Below are positions 54,203 to 62,701 of a stretch of 64,000 bases of DNA, piece after piece. The notes beneath the pieces were generated by a model. It worked only from the letters and a program-made list of their open reading frames with translations, was not told the DNA's origin and made no database searches. The stretch is from assembly GCF_003219815.1 (NCBI RefSeq), contig NZ_QJVD01000005.1, forward strand, positions 181,177 to 245,176. The letters are read 5' to 3'. A program made the translations under genes and the position numbers. Numbering within the stretch: position 1 is the stretch's first letter; every line of letters begins with the position of its first letter. This DNA comes from Arthrobacter livingstonensis. GTDB taxonomy: Bacteria > Actinomycetota > Actinomycetes > Actinomycetales > Micrococcaceae.

Positions 54203-54796
54203 TCACCCGCCCGTGCGCGACGCCGGGCGGGCCCGCACGTGCATGCGCTCGCCCTGCGGGCCAAACAGGGACAGGAACTCCACGCCTTCCTCGCCGGCTC
54301 GGCCGAACCAGTGCGGCGTGCGGGTGTCGAACTCGGCAGCCTCGCCGGCCGCCAGGATGAAATCGCGGTCCCCGAGCACCACGCGCAGCTTGCCGCGCAG
54401 CACGTACATCCACTCGTAGCCCTCGTGGACCTGGGGGTCCGGCTGCGCCACGGACTTGCCGCCGGGGATCAGGTGCTTGAACGCCTGCAGTCCTCCCGCG
54501 CCCCGGCTCAGCGGCACGATGGTCATCCCGTGCCCGCTGATGGGCCGCAGGTGGACCCGCGGATCGCCGGTCTCCGGCGCACCCACCAGTTCGTCGAGCG
54601 GCACCGCATAGGCGCGCGCCAGCGGCAGCAGCAGTTCCAGGTTGGGCCGCCTCTGCCCGGACTCCAGCCGCGACAGCGTGCTCACCGAGATCCCTGTCGT
54701 TTCGGACAGCTCCGCAAGCGTCCGGTTCCGCTGCAGCCGCAGGCCGCGCAGCCGGGGCCCCACGGCCGCCAGCACATCATTCGTGTCATCGTCCAT
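54203..54796 (-). CDS. XRE family regulator with C-terminal cupin
   Basis: This 197-residue protein has an N-terminal helix-turn-helix (about 12-70; LRLQRNRTLAELSETTGISVSTLSRLESGQRRPNLE) and a C-terminal cupin barrel (about 110-190; HEGYEWMYVLRGKLRVVLGDRDFILAAGEAAEFDTRTPHWFG). Proteins of this type sense small molecules and often control neighbouring transport or redox genes. It faces the thioredoxin-reductase-like gene across 91 bp with a repeated TTGCCACT, and probably controls it. The ATG at 54796 fits the family start; the longer frame from 55030 does not. Confidence 0.88.
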   Translation of the reverse strand: MDDDTNDVLAAVGPRLRGLRLQRNRTLAELSETTGISVSTLSRLESGQRRPNLELLLPLARAYAVPLDELVGAPETGDPRVHLRPISGHGMTIVPLSRGAGGLQAFKHLIPGGKSVAQPDPQVHEGYEWMYVLRGKLRVVLGDRDFILAAGEAAEFDTRTPHWFGRAGEEGVEFLSLFGPQGERMHVRARPASRTGG

Positions 54797-54805
54797 AGCC
54801 CTAGT

Positions 54806-54834
54806 TTGCCACTTCAGCAACAAATATTGCCACT
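54806..54834. promoter_or_regulatory. Directly repeated TTGCCACT in the regulator/oxidoreductase gap
   Basis: TTGCCACT occurs at 54806-54813 and 54827-54834, 21 bases apart or two helical turns on one DNA face. GCAACAAATATTGC between them is also partly symmetric. It is the likely binding region of the XRE-cupin regulator for the divergent promoters. Confidence 0.45.
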
Positions 54835-54887
54835 GTGACCCTGCGGGAGAAACCATGGAGGGACCAGGCAAACAGAAGGCAGGAATC

Positions 54888-55820
54888 ATGTTCGACGTAC
54901 TCATTATTGGCGGAGGCCCCGCTGGCCTCAACGCGGCACTCATGCTGGGCCGGTCCCGCCGCTCCGTGGCCGTCATCGACGCGGGGGACCCTCGCAACGC
55001 GGCAGCCGAAGGTGTCCACGGTTTCCTCACGCGCGACGGCGTGTCCCCGGCCGAGCTGGGCCGGCTGGGCCGGGAGGAGGTGGCCCGCTACGGCGTCGAA
55101 GTTCTCAAGGCCACGGCCGTCGCCGCGGCGCGCACCGGTTCCGGCTTCACCGTGACCCTCGACGACGGCCGGACGCTCGATGGACGCCGGATGCTCGTCA
55201 CCACCGGCGTCAGGGACGAACTCCCCGACATCCCCGGGCTGGGCGCGCACTGGGGCAGGGATGTGGTCCACTGCCCATACTGCCACGGCTGGGAAGTGCG
55301 CGACCGGTCCATTGGCGTCCTCGCCTCCAGCGCGTTCGCCACCCACCATGCGCTGATGTTCCGCCAGCTCAGCCCCGACGTCACCCTGTTCGTGGACAGC
55401 GCACCGCAACCGTCCGGCGTCGAACTTCAACAGCTTCAGGCGCACGGCATCACGGTGGTCCAGGGCCGGGTCACCGAGGTGCTCGCCGAGGGCGGCCACC
55501 TCAGCGGTGTCATGCTCGACGACGGCAGGAGCGTCCCGCTGCAGGCGCTGGCCGTGGTGCCGCGTTCCGTGGCGCGGTCGGCGGTGCTGGATGGACTCGG
55601 CATCGCCACGGTGGAGGGCCCCCTGGGCATGGGCAGGATCGTGGAGGCCGACGCGACCGGGCTCACCGTGGTGCCGGGCCTGTGGGTCGCGGGCAACATC
55701 GCCGATCTGGGCTCCACAGTGCTGGGATCCGCGGCGGCCGGCGCCAAGGCAGGAGCGTTCATCAACATGGACCTGGTCACCGAGGAGGCCACGGTGGTCG
55801 AGCCTGCAGCGGCGCGGTGA
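54888..55820 (+). CDS. Thioredoxin-reductase-like NAD(P)/FAD oxidoreductase
   Basis: This 310-residue flavoprotein has an FAD-binding GGGPAGLNAALMLGRSRR motif at the start, a CPYC redox pair (Cys129, Cys132) in VVHCPYCHGWEVRD, and a late second FAD motif near PGLWVAGNIADLGSTVLGSAAAGAKAG. It has the size and order of a low-molecular-weight thioredoxin reductase. The active site is CPYC where typical TrxB has CATC. The NAD(P)-binding GxGxxA region reads IGVLASSAFATHHALM and lacks the usual glycine pattern. This is typical of a divergent group whose partners are unclear. AGGA lies five bases before the ATG at 54888. Probably controlled by the divergent XRE-cupin protein. Confidence 0.87.
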   Translation: MFDVLIIGGGPAGLNAALMLGRSRRSVAVIDAGDPRNAAAEGVHGFLTRDGVSPAELGRLGREEVARYGVEVLKATAVAAARTGSGFTVTLDDGRTLDGRRMLVTTGVRDELPDIPGLGAHWGRDVVHCPYCHGWEVRDRSIGVLASSAFATHHALMFRQLSPDVTLFVDSAPQPSGVELQQLQAHGITVVQGRVTEVLAEGGHLSGVMLDDGRSVPLQALAVVPRSVARSAVLDGLGIATVEGPLGMGRIVEADATGLTVVPGLWVAGNIADLGSTVLGSAAAGAKAGAFINMDLVTEEATVVEPAAAR

Positions 55821-55902
55821 CCGGGCCCTTCGGGATCTGGGGCCATTGAAGTCCAGGGCCGCCGAGCCTGTCCTTTAATTCCATTTGGTAGATTAATGGA
55901 TC

Positions 55903-56243
55903 ATGGACCCATCCCGGTCCCAAGCCACCGCGTTGAATGCGACACCTTCCAAGCGCCCGTCGGTCTGGTGGGGCGTGGGCATCACGCTGGTCGGCTGGCT
56001 CATTCTGGCGTTCCCGGCGTTCGCCACCTTGTTCCTGACGGCATCTGCGTTCTCGGGCTGCTTTCTGGAGTGCACGAAGCCCGAGCCGGCAACCGGGGTT
56101 GCGGGGTGATCATCCTGGCCGCCATGGTGGTGTGCCCGCCACTGCTTGGTGTGGCCGTGGTGCGGCGCAGCCGTAAATGGTGGATCGCGTTGGGCGTCTG
56201 CGCCCTCGTGGTGGTCGCGGGCATCGTCATTGCGGCGCTCTGA
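55903..56243 (+). pseudogene. Small membrane protein, paralogue 3, split by frame change
   Basis: Frame one (55903-56109) reads WWGVGITLVGWLILAFPAFATLFL and stops with TGA at 56107-56109. The other frame reads VIILAAMVVCPPLLGVAVVRRSRKWWIAL up to 56243. Joined, they make one three-helix protein like those at 52777 and 53203. Either a frameshift broke the gene, or the halves are two reading frames coupled by the overlapping GTGA at 56106-56109, where the second frame has a GTG codon. The pseudogene reading is preferred, as the paralogues are single chains. Confidence 0.6.
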
Positions 56244-56293
56244 TCATGGCGGCGATCGTGTGGGACCGCTGACCAGACGACGCGGCGGCCGGC

Positions 56294-56797
56294 CTACGGA
56301 GCCAGAGTGGAGGAGCAATCCTTGTCGGAGACCTTGGATTGCAGCGAAATGTCGGTGGCGCCCTTTTCGGAAATTTTCAGTTCGCCGCCGTGGCTGTCGG
56401 TGGAGCTGATCCCGGTAAAGCCGCCCTTGAGCGAATCGGTGCCCGAAATCGAAGGAAAGCCGCCCTCCTTTAGTATCGGGTTGACGGTCTTCATCACGGA
56501 GTCCCAGCCGCCTGAAACCTCGCGCAGCGAGTCCTTGGAGCGCAAGGTGCCAATCGTGAGGACGCACGTGCCGTCGTCGTTCTTGACGCGGCGGGTCTCC
56601 TGGCCCTGAACAGGAAGCCACGACTTCCCGGGATAGGCGCGGGCCAGGGCGCCGGCCAGATCGGTGGACAGCTGTTGGAGTCGCGGGCCGGCCTCGGCGG
56701 CGGTGGGCAGGGACGGGCCAGAGCAGGAAGCCGCCCCCAACCCTGCGCAGATCAGCAAAACCAGGGCAAGGCCGTGTCGACGAAGTCCATTCACCAT
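56294..56797 (-). CDS. Secreted lipoprotein of unknown function
   Basis: This 167-residue protein has a signal peptide MVNGLRRHGLALVLLICAGLGAASC with a lipobox and Cys25, followed by a soluble domain with two further Cys residues (TCVLTIGTL and DKDCSSTLAP) that could form a disulfide. It is rich in Ser, Gly and Lys. No family is recognised. It lies next to the divergent WXG100-calpain gene and could be part of the same secreted or surface system, but this is position only. Confidence 0.75.
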   Translation of the reverse strand: MVNGLRRHGLALVLLICAGLGAASCSGPSLPTAAEAGPRLQQLSTDLAGALARAYPGKSWLPVQGQETRRVKNDDGTCVLTIGTLRSKDSLREVSGGWDSVMKTVNPILKEGGFPSISGTDSLKGGFTGISSTDSHGGELKISEKGATDISLQSKVSDKDCSSTLAP

Positions 56798-56915
56798 GGT
56801 TTCACCCTATCGGGTCGGCCGGGTGGTCCCGATGGGGCGAACTCCCCATTGGCGGCCGGGAAACGCGCCACTAAGTTGGGACAATAGTCTGCCGAGGGCC
56901 CCAAGGAGCTTGCCC

Positions 56916-58001
56916 ATGAACAACTTCATCGGAAACAACCCCGCGGAGCTGCGGGAATTCGCCCGCACGGCCGTCCACAGCGGGGAACAGCTGGAGCGAA
57001 CGGCCGCCACGCTGTCGTCCGTGCTGGCACAGATCACGTGGAGCGGACCGGATGCCCAGCGCTTCACGGCAAAGTGGAACTCGGAGTACAAGGGCCAGCT
57101 GAGGCGGGCCGGGACTGGACTGCGCCAGATCGCCGAGACGCTGAAGAAGAATGCCGACGAGCAGGAGAAAGCCAGCGCGGTCGACGGCGATGGCGGTCAC
57201 CCGGGAGGTAAAAGCGGGGACAAGCCCGGAAATCCAGATCCGGGCAAGGACATGGGCCCGTATCACAAGCTGCCCAAAGACATTCCGCTCGACAACAACG
57301 CCTTGGACCCCACCAACATTGCCCAAGGGCAGGTAGGCGATTGCTGGTACCTGGCCGCAGCGGCAGCAGTGGCGAAGAACGATCCGCAGTGGATCCGGGA
57401 CCACATGTGGCAGAACCCGGACGGCACCTGGACAGTGAAGATGTACCAGGACGGCGAACCTGTTTATATTCAGGTGGAGCCTACAGTGCCTGAAAATGCC
57501 GCCACGGACGGCCAGGGCAACGACAACTGGCTGTCCATTTACGAAAAGGCCGGCGCGGAGTACTTTGGCGGCGACTACAAGGACATTGACGGCGGCTATG
57601 GCCAGGACGGGATCGAGGCCATCACCGGACAACCTGTGGAGTCCACGGGTGAATCGAACTTTGACGACATCTCGGAGCGGCTAAAAAACGGCCCGGTGAC
57701 CGTCGGCACGGAGACGAATCCGGACGGCGCCTGGTTCTGGCAGGATACCGTTGACAACAACCACATCGTCCCGAGCCACGAATACATTGTTGATACCGTC
57801 CAGGACCACGTCAACCCGGACACCGGGAAGTCGGAGCGGATGATCCACGTGATCAACCCCTGGGGTCCCAACGGCGGCAACCTCGAGGGCGACGCTCCCC
57901 CGTCCGGAACAAACCAGCGCTGGGGCGATGCGTGGCTGACCGAAGACCAGTACAAGGAAAACTTCGACTCGGTCGCCTCCGGCACGGCACCCAAGAAATA
58001 G
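56916..58001 (+). CDS. WXG100-calpain C2 protease (probable type VII-exported effector)
   Basis: The 361 residues join two domains. Residues 1-90 form a WXG100-like helical hairpin with the Trp-x-Gly turn in ITWSGPDAQRFTAKW, the form of ESX/type VII secretion substrates. After a Gly/Asp/Pro-rich linker (about 90-115), residues 120-350 form a calpain-type C2 cysteine protease. Its triad is readable: Cys143 in QVGDCWYLAA, His288 in SHEYIVD and Asn314 in INPWGPNG. A secreted protease that cuts host, rival or cell-wall proteins is the natural guess; targets are unknown. GGAG lies eight bases before the ATG at 56916. A small gene follows by nine bases and may be its partner. No ESX machinery gene is in the window. 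Confidence 0.83.
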   Translation: MNNFIGNNPAELREFARTAVHSGEQLERTAATLSSVLAQITWSGPDAQRFTAKWNSEYKGQLRRAGTGLRQIAETLKKNADEQEKASAVDGDGGHPGGKSGDKPGNPDPGKDMGPYHKLPKDIPLDNNALDPTNIAQGQVGDCWYLAAAAAVAKNDPQWIRDHMWQNPDGTWTVKMYQDGEPVYIQVEPTVPENAATDGQGNDNWLSIYEKAGAEYFGGDYKDIDGGYGQDGIEAITGQPVESTGESNFDDISERLKNGPVTVGTETNPDGAWFWQDTVDNNHIVPSHEYIVDTVQDHVNPDTGKSERMIHVINPWGPNGGNLEGDAPPSGTNQRWGDAWLTEDQYKENFDSVASGTAPKK

Positions 58002-58010
58002 GAGACAGCC

Positions 58011-58274
58011 ATGGAACCCGAAAAGGAAACCGTCAGCGCAGCCCAAGGCGCACAGCCGACTCTTGGGACCCTGCGGATCGGCATCATTGCCGTTGCCAGG
58101 CACGACGGCGTCGCCAAGGCCCGCCTGCTCCTCCGCCCCGCCTCTGGAGACGAGGCGGTGACGCTCACCGAGGGGAGTTCCCTCACGGTTCCCGGACACG
58201 GGCTGCTGACGTTGGAACAGGTATCCACCGAGGGCAAGGGCGCGGTCAGCCTGAGCCTGGCGCCGGCCGTCTGA
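58011..58274 (+). CDS. Small beta-rich protein co-transcribed with the calpain gene (87 aa)
   Basis: MEPEKETVSAAQGAQPTLGTLRIGIIAVARHDGVAKARLLLRPASGDEAVTL and the rest suggest a small beta-sandwich or barrel with no signal peptide or membrane helix. It begins nine bases after the protease stop, with AGGAGAC as ribosome site, so they are co-expressed. It resembles short actinobacterial proteins found beside secreted effectors. An inhibitor, immunity or chaperone role is possible but unproven. No catalytic motif is seen. Confidence 0.7.
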   Translation: MEPEKETVSAAQGAQPTLGTLRIGIIAVARHDGVAKARLLLRPASGDEAVTLTEGSSLTVPGHGLLTLEQVSTEGKGAVSLSLAPAV

Positions 58275-58309
58275 AGGGCCCCGCCGCTCCGACGATAGAT
58301 ACCCCGGCC

Positions 58310-59674
58310 CTACTCCCCCACCACCACCACGGTGTACCCGCCAAACGTCTGGCCGTTCTGCGATCCCGTGACCCGGTACACATGGGCATTGCCGGCGCCG
58401 GGGTTTCCGTCGGTGGCCACGAACCCCACCTGCTGGCCATCGCCGGTGACTCCGCCACCGTTGCCGATCAGCCCCACGCCGCGCGGATTCGGCACGGCGC
58501 CCAGGTTGGGGAGCGCCGCGCCCACGGGAACCGGCGCGGTGATGCCGACGTCGCCCGTGGCCGCGCCGGTGCCGAGCCCAACCGCACGGTCCATGGTGAC
58601 CAGGTGCAGCCACGGCATGGTCCCGGCGTCGGCCCTTGCCACGGCCAGCTGGGCCGGCTGGGCAAACAGCGGCCCCACGCCAATTCCCAGGGTGGGCAGC
58701 GCCGCGGCTTCCGAGGCACTCATCACGTGGATGTTGCGCTGGCCGACGTGCCGGTTTTGCGCGGCGTCCCAGGCGGGGTCGGACAGCGGATCGCTTGAGG
58801 CGTCGGAAATGCGGACCACCAGGCATTCGTGCCCGCCGTTGAGGTACTGCGCCTTCCAGGACACGGGGCACTTGACCACCTTGTGGGACCCCGCGGTGCT
58901 GCGCGCCTCCAGCGACGTCCACACGGTGCCGACCAGGTTCGCGTCCGATCCGCTGAAGCCCAGCGTCGGGTTGAACCAGTAGAACTCCACCAGAACCTCG
59001 TACGCGGGCGCCTGCCCGAGGTTCCACACGTGGGCGTAGAGCGTGTTGTCCTGGCCGGCGTCGGCCACCCCGCCCAGCACTGGCGGGACCGGCGGCGCGG
59101 CGTCCGGGGCCACGCCGGGCATCACAAAGATGTCCGGGCTCTCCCAAAACACACCGGTCAGCGGCCGGGCGGCGGTGTCGCCGGCATTGGCGCGGATGAA
59201 CAGGAACGGCAGGAACAGGTCCGTGCGCGGCCCCGGCCACACCGTGTGGCCGCGGCCGGGAATCTGCACAATTCCGCCGCCCGTGGCCACGCCGCCGGAC
59301 AGGGAGCCGTCGGAGGTCCCCGCATGGTGGGTCGGGCGCCCGGGCCCGGTGCCGCCGTCGTGCGTGGAACAAGGATCCGCGGGGCAGCCGTGCCGGCGGC
59401 AGGGGCTGCCCTTGCCACATGTGCAGTCCGACGCCGGACAGCTCAGGTTCACGTGCACCGTCACCTGGGTGGGCGGGACGGGTTCGGGACGGTGGCGGTG
59501 CTCCCGGTGGCCCTCATGCCAGTCCCGGTGGCCGCCGTGCTCCGGTCTGTGCGTCTCAAAGACCTCCCCGACCACTCCTTCCACGGCGTCCTCAACCTTG
59601 TCGGCGAAGCGGCCGATGTGGCCCAGGAGGCCGTCGTCCCGCACCCCGCCGCCGCGCTCTTCCTTGCTGTTCAT
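58310..59674 (-). CDS. CARDB-like protein of unknown function (454 aa)
   Basis: The N-terminal 70 residues are charged and His-rich (GHRDWHEGHREHRHRPEP). A Cys-rich stretch of about 35 residues follows (SCPASDCTCGKGSPCRRHGCPADPC), then a Ser/Gly linker, and a beta-rich body (about 140-454). The body contains LYAHVWNLGQAPAYEVLVEFYW, in the style of CARDB/Ig-like domains. The end, NAHVYRVTGSQNGQTFGGYTVVVVGE, is also beta-rich. No signal peptide is seen. The gene starts 36 bases after the phospholipase C-like gene on the same strand, so the two form an operon. AGGAAG supports the start. The Cys and His clusters could bind metal. Function unknown. Confidence 0.75.
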   Translation of the reverse strand: MNSKEERGGGVRDDGLLGHIGRFADKVEDAVEGVVGEVFETHRPEHGGHRDWHEGHREHRHRPEPVPPTQVTVHVNLSCPASDCTCGKGSPCRRHGCPADPCSTHDGGTGPGRPTHHAGTSDGSLSGGVATGGGIVQIPGRGHTVWPGPRTDLFLPFLFIRANAGDTAARPLTGVFWESPDIFVMPGVAPDAAPPVPPVLGGVADAGQDNTLYAHVWNLGQAPAYEVLVEFYWFNPTLGFSGSDANLVGTVWTSLEARSTAGSHKVVKCPVSWKAQYLNGGHECLVVRISDASSDPLSDPAWDAAQNRHVGQRNIHVMSASEAAALPTLGIGVGPLFAQPAQLAVARADAGTMPWLHLVTMDRAVGLGTGAATGDVGITAPVPVGAALPNLGAVPNPRGVGLIGNGGGVTGDGQQVGFVATDGNPGAGNAHVYRVTGSQNGQTFGGYTVVVVGE

Positions 59675-59710
59675 GGCTGCACTTCCTGAGGCAACTCGTC
59701 GTGCTGAAAA

Positions 59711-62407
59711 CTACTGGATCCGGGGCTCAGACTGCACATTGCATTCCCGGCCCGGGTAATGCAGCTGCAGCGGCAGGGGGTTGGCATACTGCGGATCGGT
59801 GTCCACGGGCACGGGATCCGGCCGCACCCAGGCATCCGCGCCCTCAGGCCACACCACCGGCGGCGGGAACGGGTGGAGCTGGCCGTCCTTCGGTGCGTCC
59901 TGGCCCGCCTTCATCCGGTCCCAGTCCCAACAGAGGTATGCGTAGCCGCGGTCCGCGTCGAGGTTGAAGTTCGCAATGAATCGCGGGTTGTTCGCGATCT
60001 GGCCAATGAGGTAGGCGGAAAACACGGCCGGATCGCCCAGCGGGTTCATCGACTCGCCCCGCTGCCCGCGGGAGGGGTGCTGGATGTACTGGCTGTTATG
60101 GCTGTCCGTGTCGGAGGGGCAGCCGGCGCCCTCGTAGTCCACGCGGGCCGCATTGCTGGTGGGCGCCGTGGTGCTCAGCAGCCGGTTCGGCATGGTGTCT
60201 TGCGGGTACGGTCCGGCCGCCGTCAGGGGCGCCTCGAGATAGTTTCCGGCTTTTTTCGGGTCGGGGTCGTTGGTGCGGTCCGGGAACGCCCACGGGCGCT
60301 GGTACTCCACGGCGTCGTCGTTGGCGATGCCGCCAAAGTTGGGCGGCTTCTGTCCCTTGGTGGTCCGCACGGGAAGCCACGGGTTGAGCGCGTCGATGGG
60401 GTCGCGCAGGCCCTCGTCGGTCAGGGCCGGGTCGCTGTCCAGGTTGCCCAGCGGATCCCAGGCGGCGGCCAGCGCCTGCTTGAACGCGCTGTCCACGGTG
60501 TGGCCCAGCGTGATGAGCTCCAGATCGATTTCGGAGGGCTTGCGAAGTTCGCCGTCGGGCCAGTTTTCCCCGGACTGCGGCATCAGGTACCCCATGTGGA
60601 CCAGCACGCGGCGCAGGTTCTCGCATACCTCCCAGGCCGGTTCGATAATGCCGTCGTAGATGGCCTCTCGGACCGGCCAGGTGCCGGCCGACGCGGCCGT
60701 CTTGACGAGGTCGTAAATGAACTGGCCCGCGTCCTGGAGCACCTTGTTGGCCCAGTCCAGGATGGAGGCGATGGCTTCGCACAGCTGGGAAAGTGGGTCG
60801 TCGTTGGGGTTGACCCCGCTGAAGTCGGGCGGGCCGGAGAAGTCGTTGCCCAGGTTGTTCAGGTCCGAGGCCGGCGGCGTGAAGACCGTGGGCCGCTGCG
60901 GCTTGTCCATGTCGAACTGGGACACGTAGCTGCGCTTGAACCAGGACAGCATGAACCGGTAGGCCGCCTGCACCTCCCACGGCATCGGGAAGCCTTCGGG
61001 GACGGTGAACGGGGCGTCGGGGGCGATCTGCTTGCGGATGTCATCCAGCGCCATGCCGGCGTTGTCCACGCCCAGGATGCCCAGCCACTTGCCAATCAGC
61101 GAGGTGCCAAGGTGCAGGCCGTCCTGGAACGGCTGGCCCAGCAGGTTGCGCGGGTGCGGCTGGTCGCCCTCGCCGAGCTTGTTTTCCAGGTCAACCAGCC
61201 CGCCCTCGGACGGGTGCGCGTACACCTCGATGAACACCTGCACGATGGTTTCGGCCAGCCACGGCGGCAGCGCGCCGTCGGTGTCGAGCAGGGCTTTGCG
61301 CTGGTTCTGGCTGGCCTGGTCGTCGCCCTCGGGCAGCGGCTGGCGCAGGGCACCCTGCTTGGCGGCCTGAGGGAGGCCGTCGATGCCTTGCGGGATCTGC
61401 AGCGCAAAGTACAGAGCGGACTGGTTCAGCCCCGGGTAGGTGTCCTGGAATCCGCAAAACTCGTCGGCCGGGAGCAGCCCACCCGGCTTGGTCTGCTCGT
61501 AGTTGAAGGCGTCGATGTGGTTTTCAATGAGGTGGTGCCGCTGCCAGTGGGTCCGGAACGGCCCGCCGCACTGCTCGTTGACGAAGGAGTGGGCCACCAC
61601 GTCCGTCCCCACGTGGCACACCCACCCCAGGGCAAAGGCGATGAGCTGGTCGGCGTGCTCCCGGGTGGCGGCGTCGTCGCTCCGGAGCATGTCCCGGGCA
61701 TGCGCGATCATGCGCGCCGGGACCATGCTGGTGCGGCGGTAGTGGGTCATGTCGCTCCACAGGAACGCCTGCTCGTCAAAGCCCTTGCGCATCTTCAGGG
61801 AGAACCAGCCAAACACGTCGCCTTCGCTGAGGATTTCCTCGGCGGCCAGCGCCAGGAGGTCGTTGGCGAGTTCGGTGAACGCCTGCCCCAGGGTGCGCAG
61901 CAGCCCGCCGGTGAGGTCGTCAATGACCTTCCCTGCGGCGTCGACTATGGGGCCGATGGTGGCATTCCACACGGCCATGAACTTCTTCCAAAGCTGGTCC
62001 AGCTTGATGATGAAGCGCAGGATGGCCGCCCACGTCTGGCTGACCTCACCGAGGATGTCCACCAGGCCCGCGTACGGATCGTCCAGCCGGCCCTGATCGT
62101 CCAGGTAGTACATCAGGGACATTGCCAGCATGATCTCGTCGCACGGGATGGCGATGTTGTTGTAGTCCTGCAGGAAGAAAAACAGGTCCGGGCCGTTGGA
62201 GCCGAGGGCCGTGAACTTTGGCCAGGCCTGCATCTTGGCGGCGCATTCGGCCGGTTCCAGCCCTGCCAGCAGGTCCGGATCGAGCTGCTGTATGTCCAGC
62301 AGCGGCCCGTCCATGTCCCGGATGAAGTCGGAGGTGAAGCCCTCCTGGTTGGCCATCAGCTCGCTGACGCGACGGGCGGTGTAGATATGCGTGAACGGTC
62401 CAGGCAT
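59711..62407 (-). CDS. Zinc-dependent phospholipase C-like protein (898 aa)
   Basis: This large protein starts MPGPFTHIYTARRVSELMANQ and has WVCHVGTDVVAHSFVNEQCGG (about 285-305) and HHLIENHIDAFNYEQ. These are His/Asp motifs of the zinc-dependent phospholipase C (PF00882-type) fold, in a cytosolic form that begins MPG. The rest is a helical and Trp/Pro-rich region (about 430-898) that has no recognised domain. The start is taken at the second ATG (62407), since AGGGG lies nine bases before it; an ATG at 62416 is possible. It heads a two-gene operon with the CARDB-like protein. A phospholipid-hydrolysing role is plausible; whether it is exported is unknown. Confidence 0.75.
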   Translation of the reverse strand: MPGPFTHIYTARRVSELMANQEGFTSDFIRDMDGPLLDIQQLDPDLLAGLEPAECAAKMQAWPKFTALGSNGPDLFFFLQDYNNIAIPCDEIMLAMSLMYYLDDQGRLDDPYAGLVDILGEVSQTWAAILRFIIKLDQLWKKFMAVWNATIGPIVDAAGKVIDDLTGGLLRTLGQAFTELANDLLALAAEEILSEGDVFGWFSLKMRKGFDEQAFLWSDMTHYRRTSMVPARMIAHARDMLRSDDAATREHADQLIAFALGWVCHVGTDVVAHSFVNEQCGGPFRTHWQRHHLIENHIDAFNYEQTKPGGLLPADEFCGFQDTYPGLNQSALYFALQIPQGIDGLPQAAKQGALRQPLPEGDDQASQNQRKALLDTDGALPPWLAETIVQVFIEVYAHPSEGGLVDLENKLGEGDQPHPRNLLGQPFQDGLHLGTSLIGKWLGILGVDNAGMALDDIRKQIAPDAPFTVPEGFPMPWEVQAAYRFMLSWFKRSYVSQFDMDKPQRPTVFTPPASDLNNLGNDFSGPPDFSGVNPNDDPLSQLCEAIASILDWANKVLQDAGQFIYDLVKTAASAGTWPVREAIYDGIIEPAWEVCENLRRVLVHMGYLMPQSGENWPDGELRKPSEIDLELITLGHTVDSAFKQALAAAWDPLGNLDSDPALTDEGLRDPIDALNPWLPVRTTKGQKPPNFGGIANDDAVEYQRPWAFPDRTNDPDPKKAGNYLEAPLTAAGPYPQDTMPNRLLSTTAPTSNAARVDYEGAGCPSDTDSHNSQYIQHPSRGQRGESMNPLGDPAVFSAYLIGQIANNPRFIANFNLDADRGYAYLCWDWDRMKAGQDAPKDGQLHPFPPPVVWPEGADAWVRPDPVPVDTDPQYANPLPLQLHYPGRECNVQSEPRIQ

Positions 62408-62701
62408 GACGGTCATCCCCTATAAAAGGACCCGCCGCAGCTCCCCACAACGAGCTCCATAGGGAGAAGTTTCGACCTGATCCTGTCCCAAGTCAACGGT
62501 TGACAAGGTATTTGGTCTTTTGGGCCTTTTGTTTGCGTACGACGCCGGAAGGAGGCTTGCGCTGTCCGGTTGGGGTGCGCGGCACAGGATGCGCGGCCGA
62601 GACCCGTGGCTGGTGGTCGGACCTCGGAAACCCCGGTGGTTGAGCTGGCCGAAACCGACCGGTGGCGGTGCCCGGTGTTGAGCGTCGGAAGGTGGGCCAC
62701 G
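62408..62701. other. Noncoding gap between the phospholipase-like and HNH genes
   Basis: About 290 bp. It should hold the promoter for the phospholipase-like gene. A TTGACAAGG is present on the other strand at 62500, but no gene starts after it. Nothing else was recognised. Confidence 0.4.

Noticed and set aside
59759-62425. 888-codon rightward frame opposite the phospholipase C-like gene.
   Set aside because: It mirrors the real gene, is Val/Arg/Gly-rich and has no domain; the opposite strand carries zinc-site motifs and a ribosome site.
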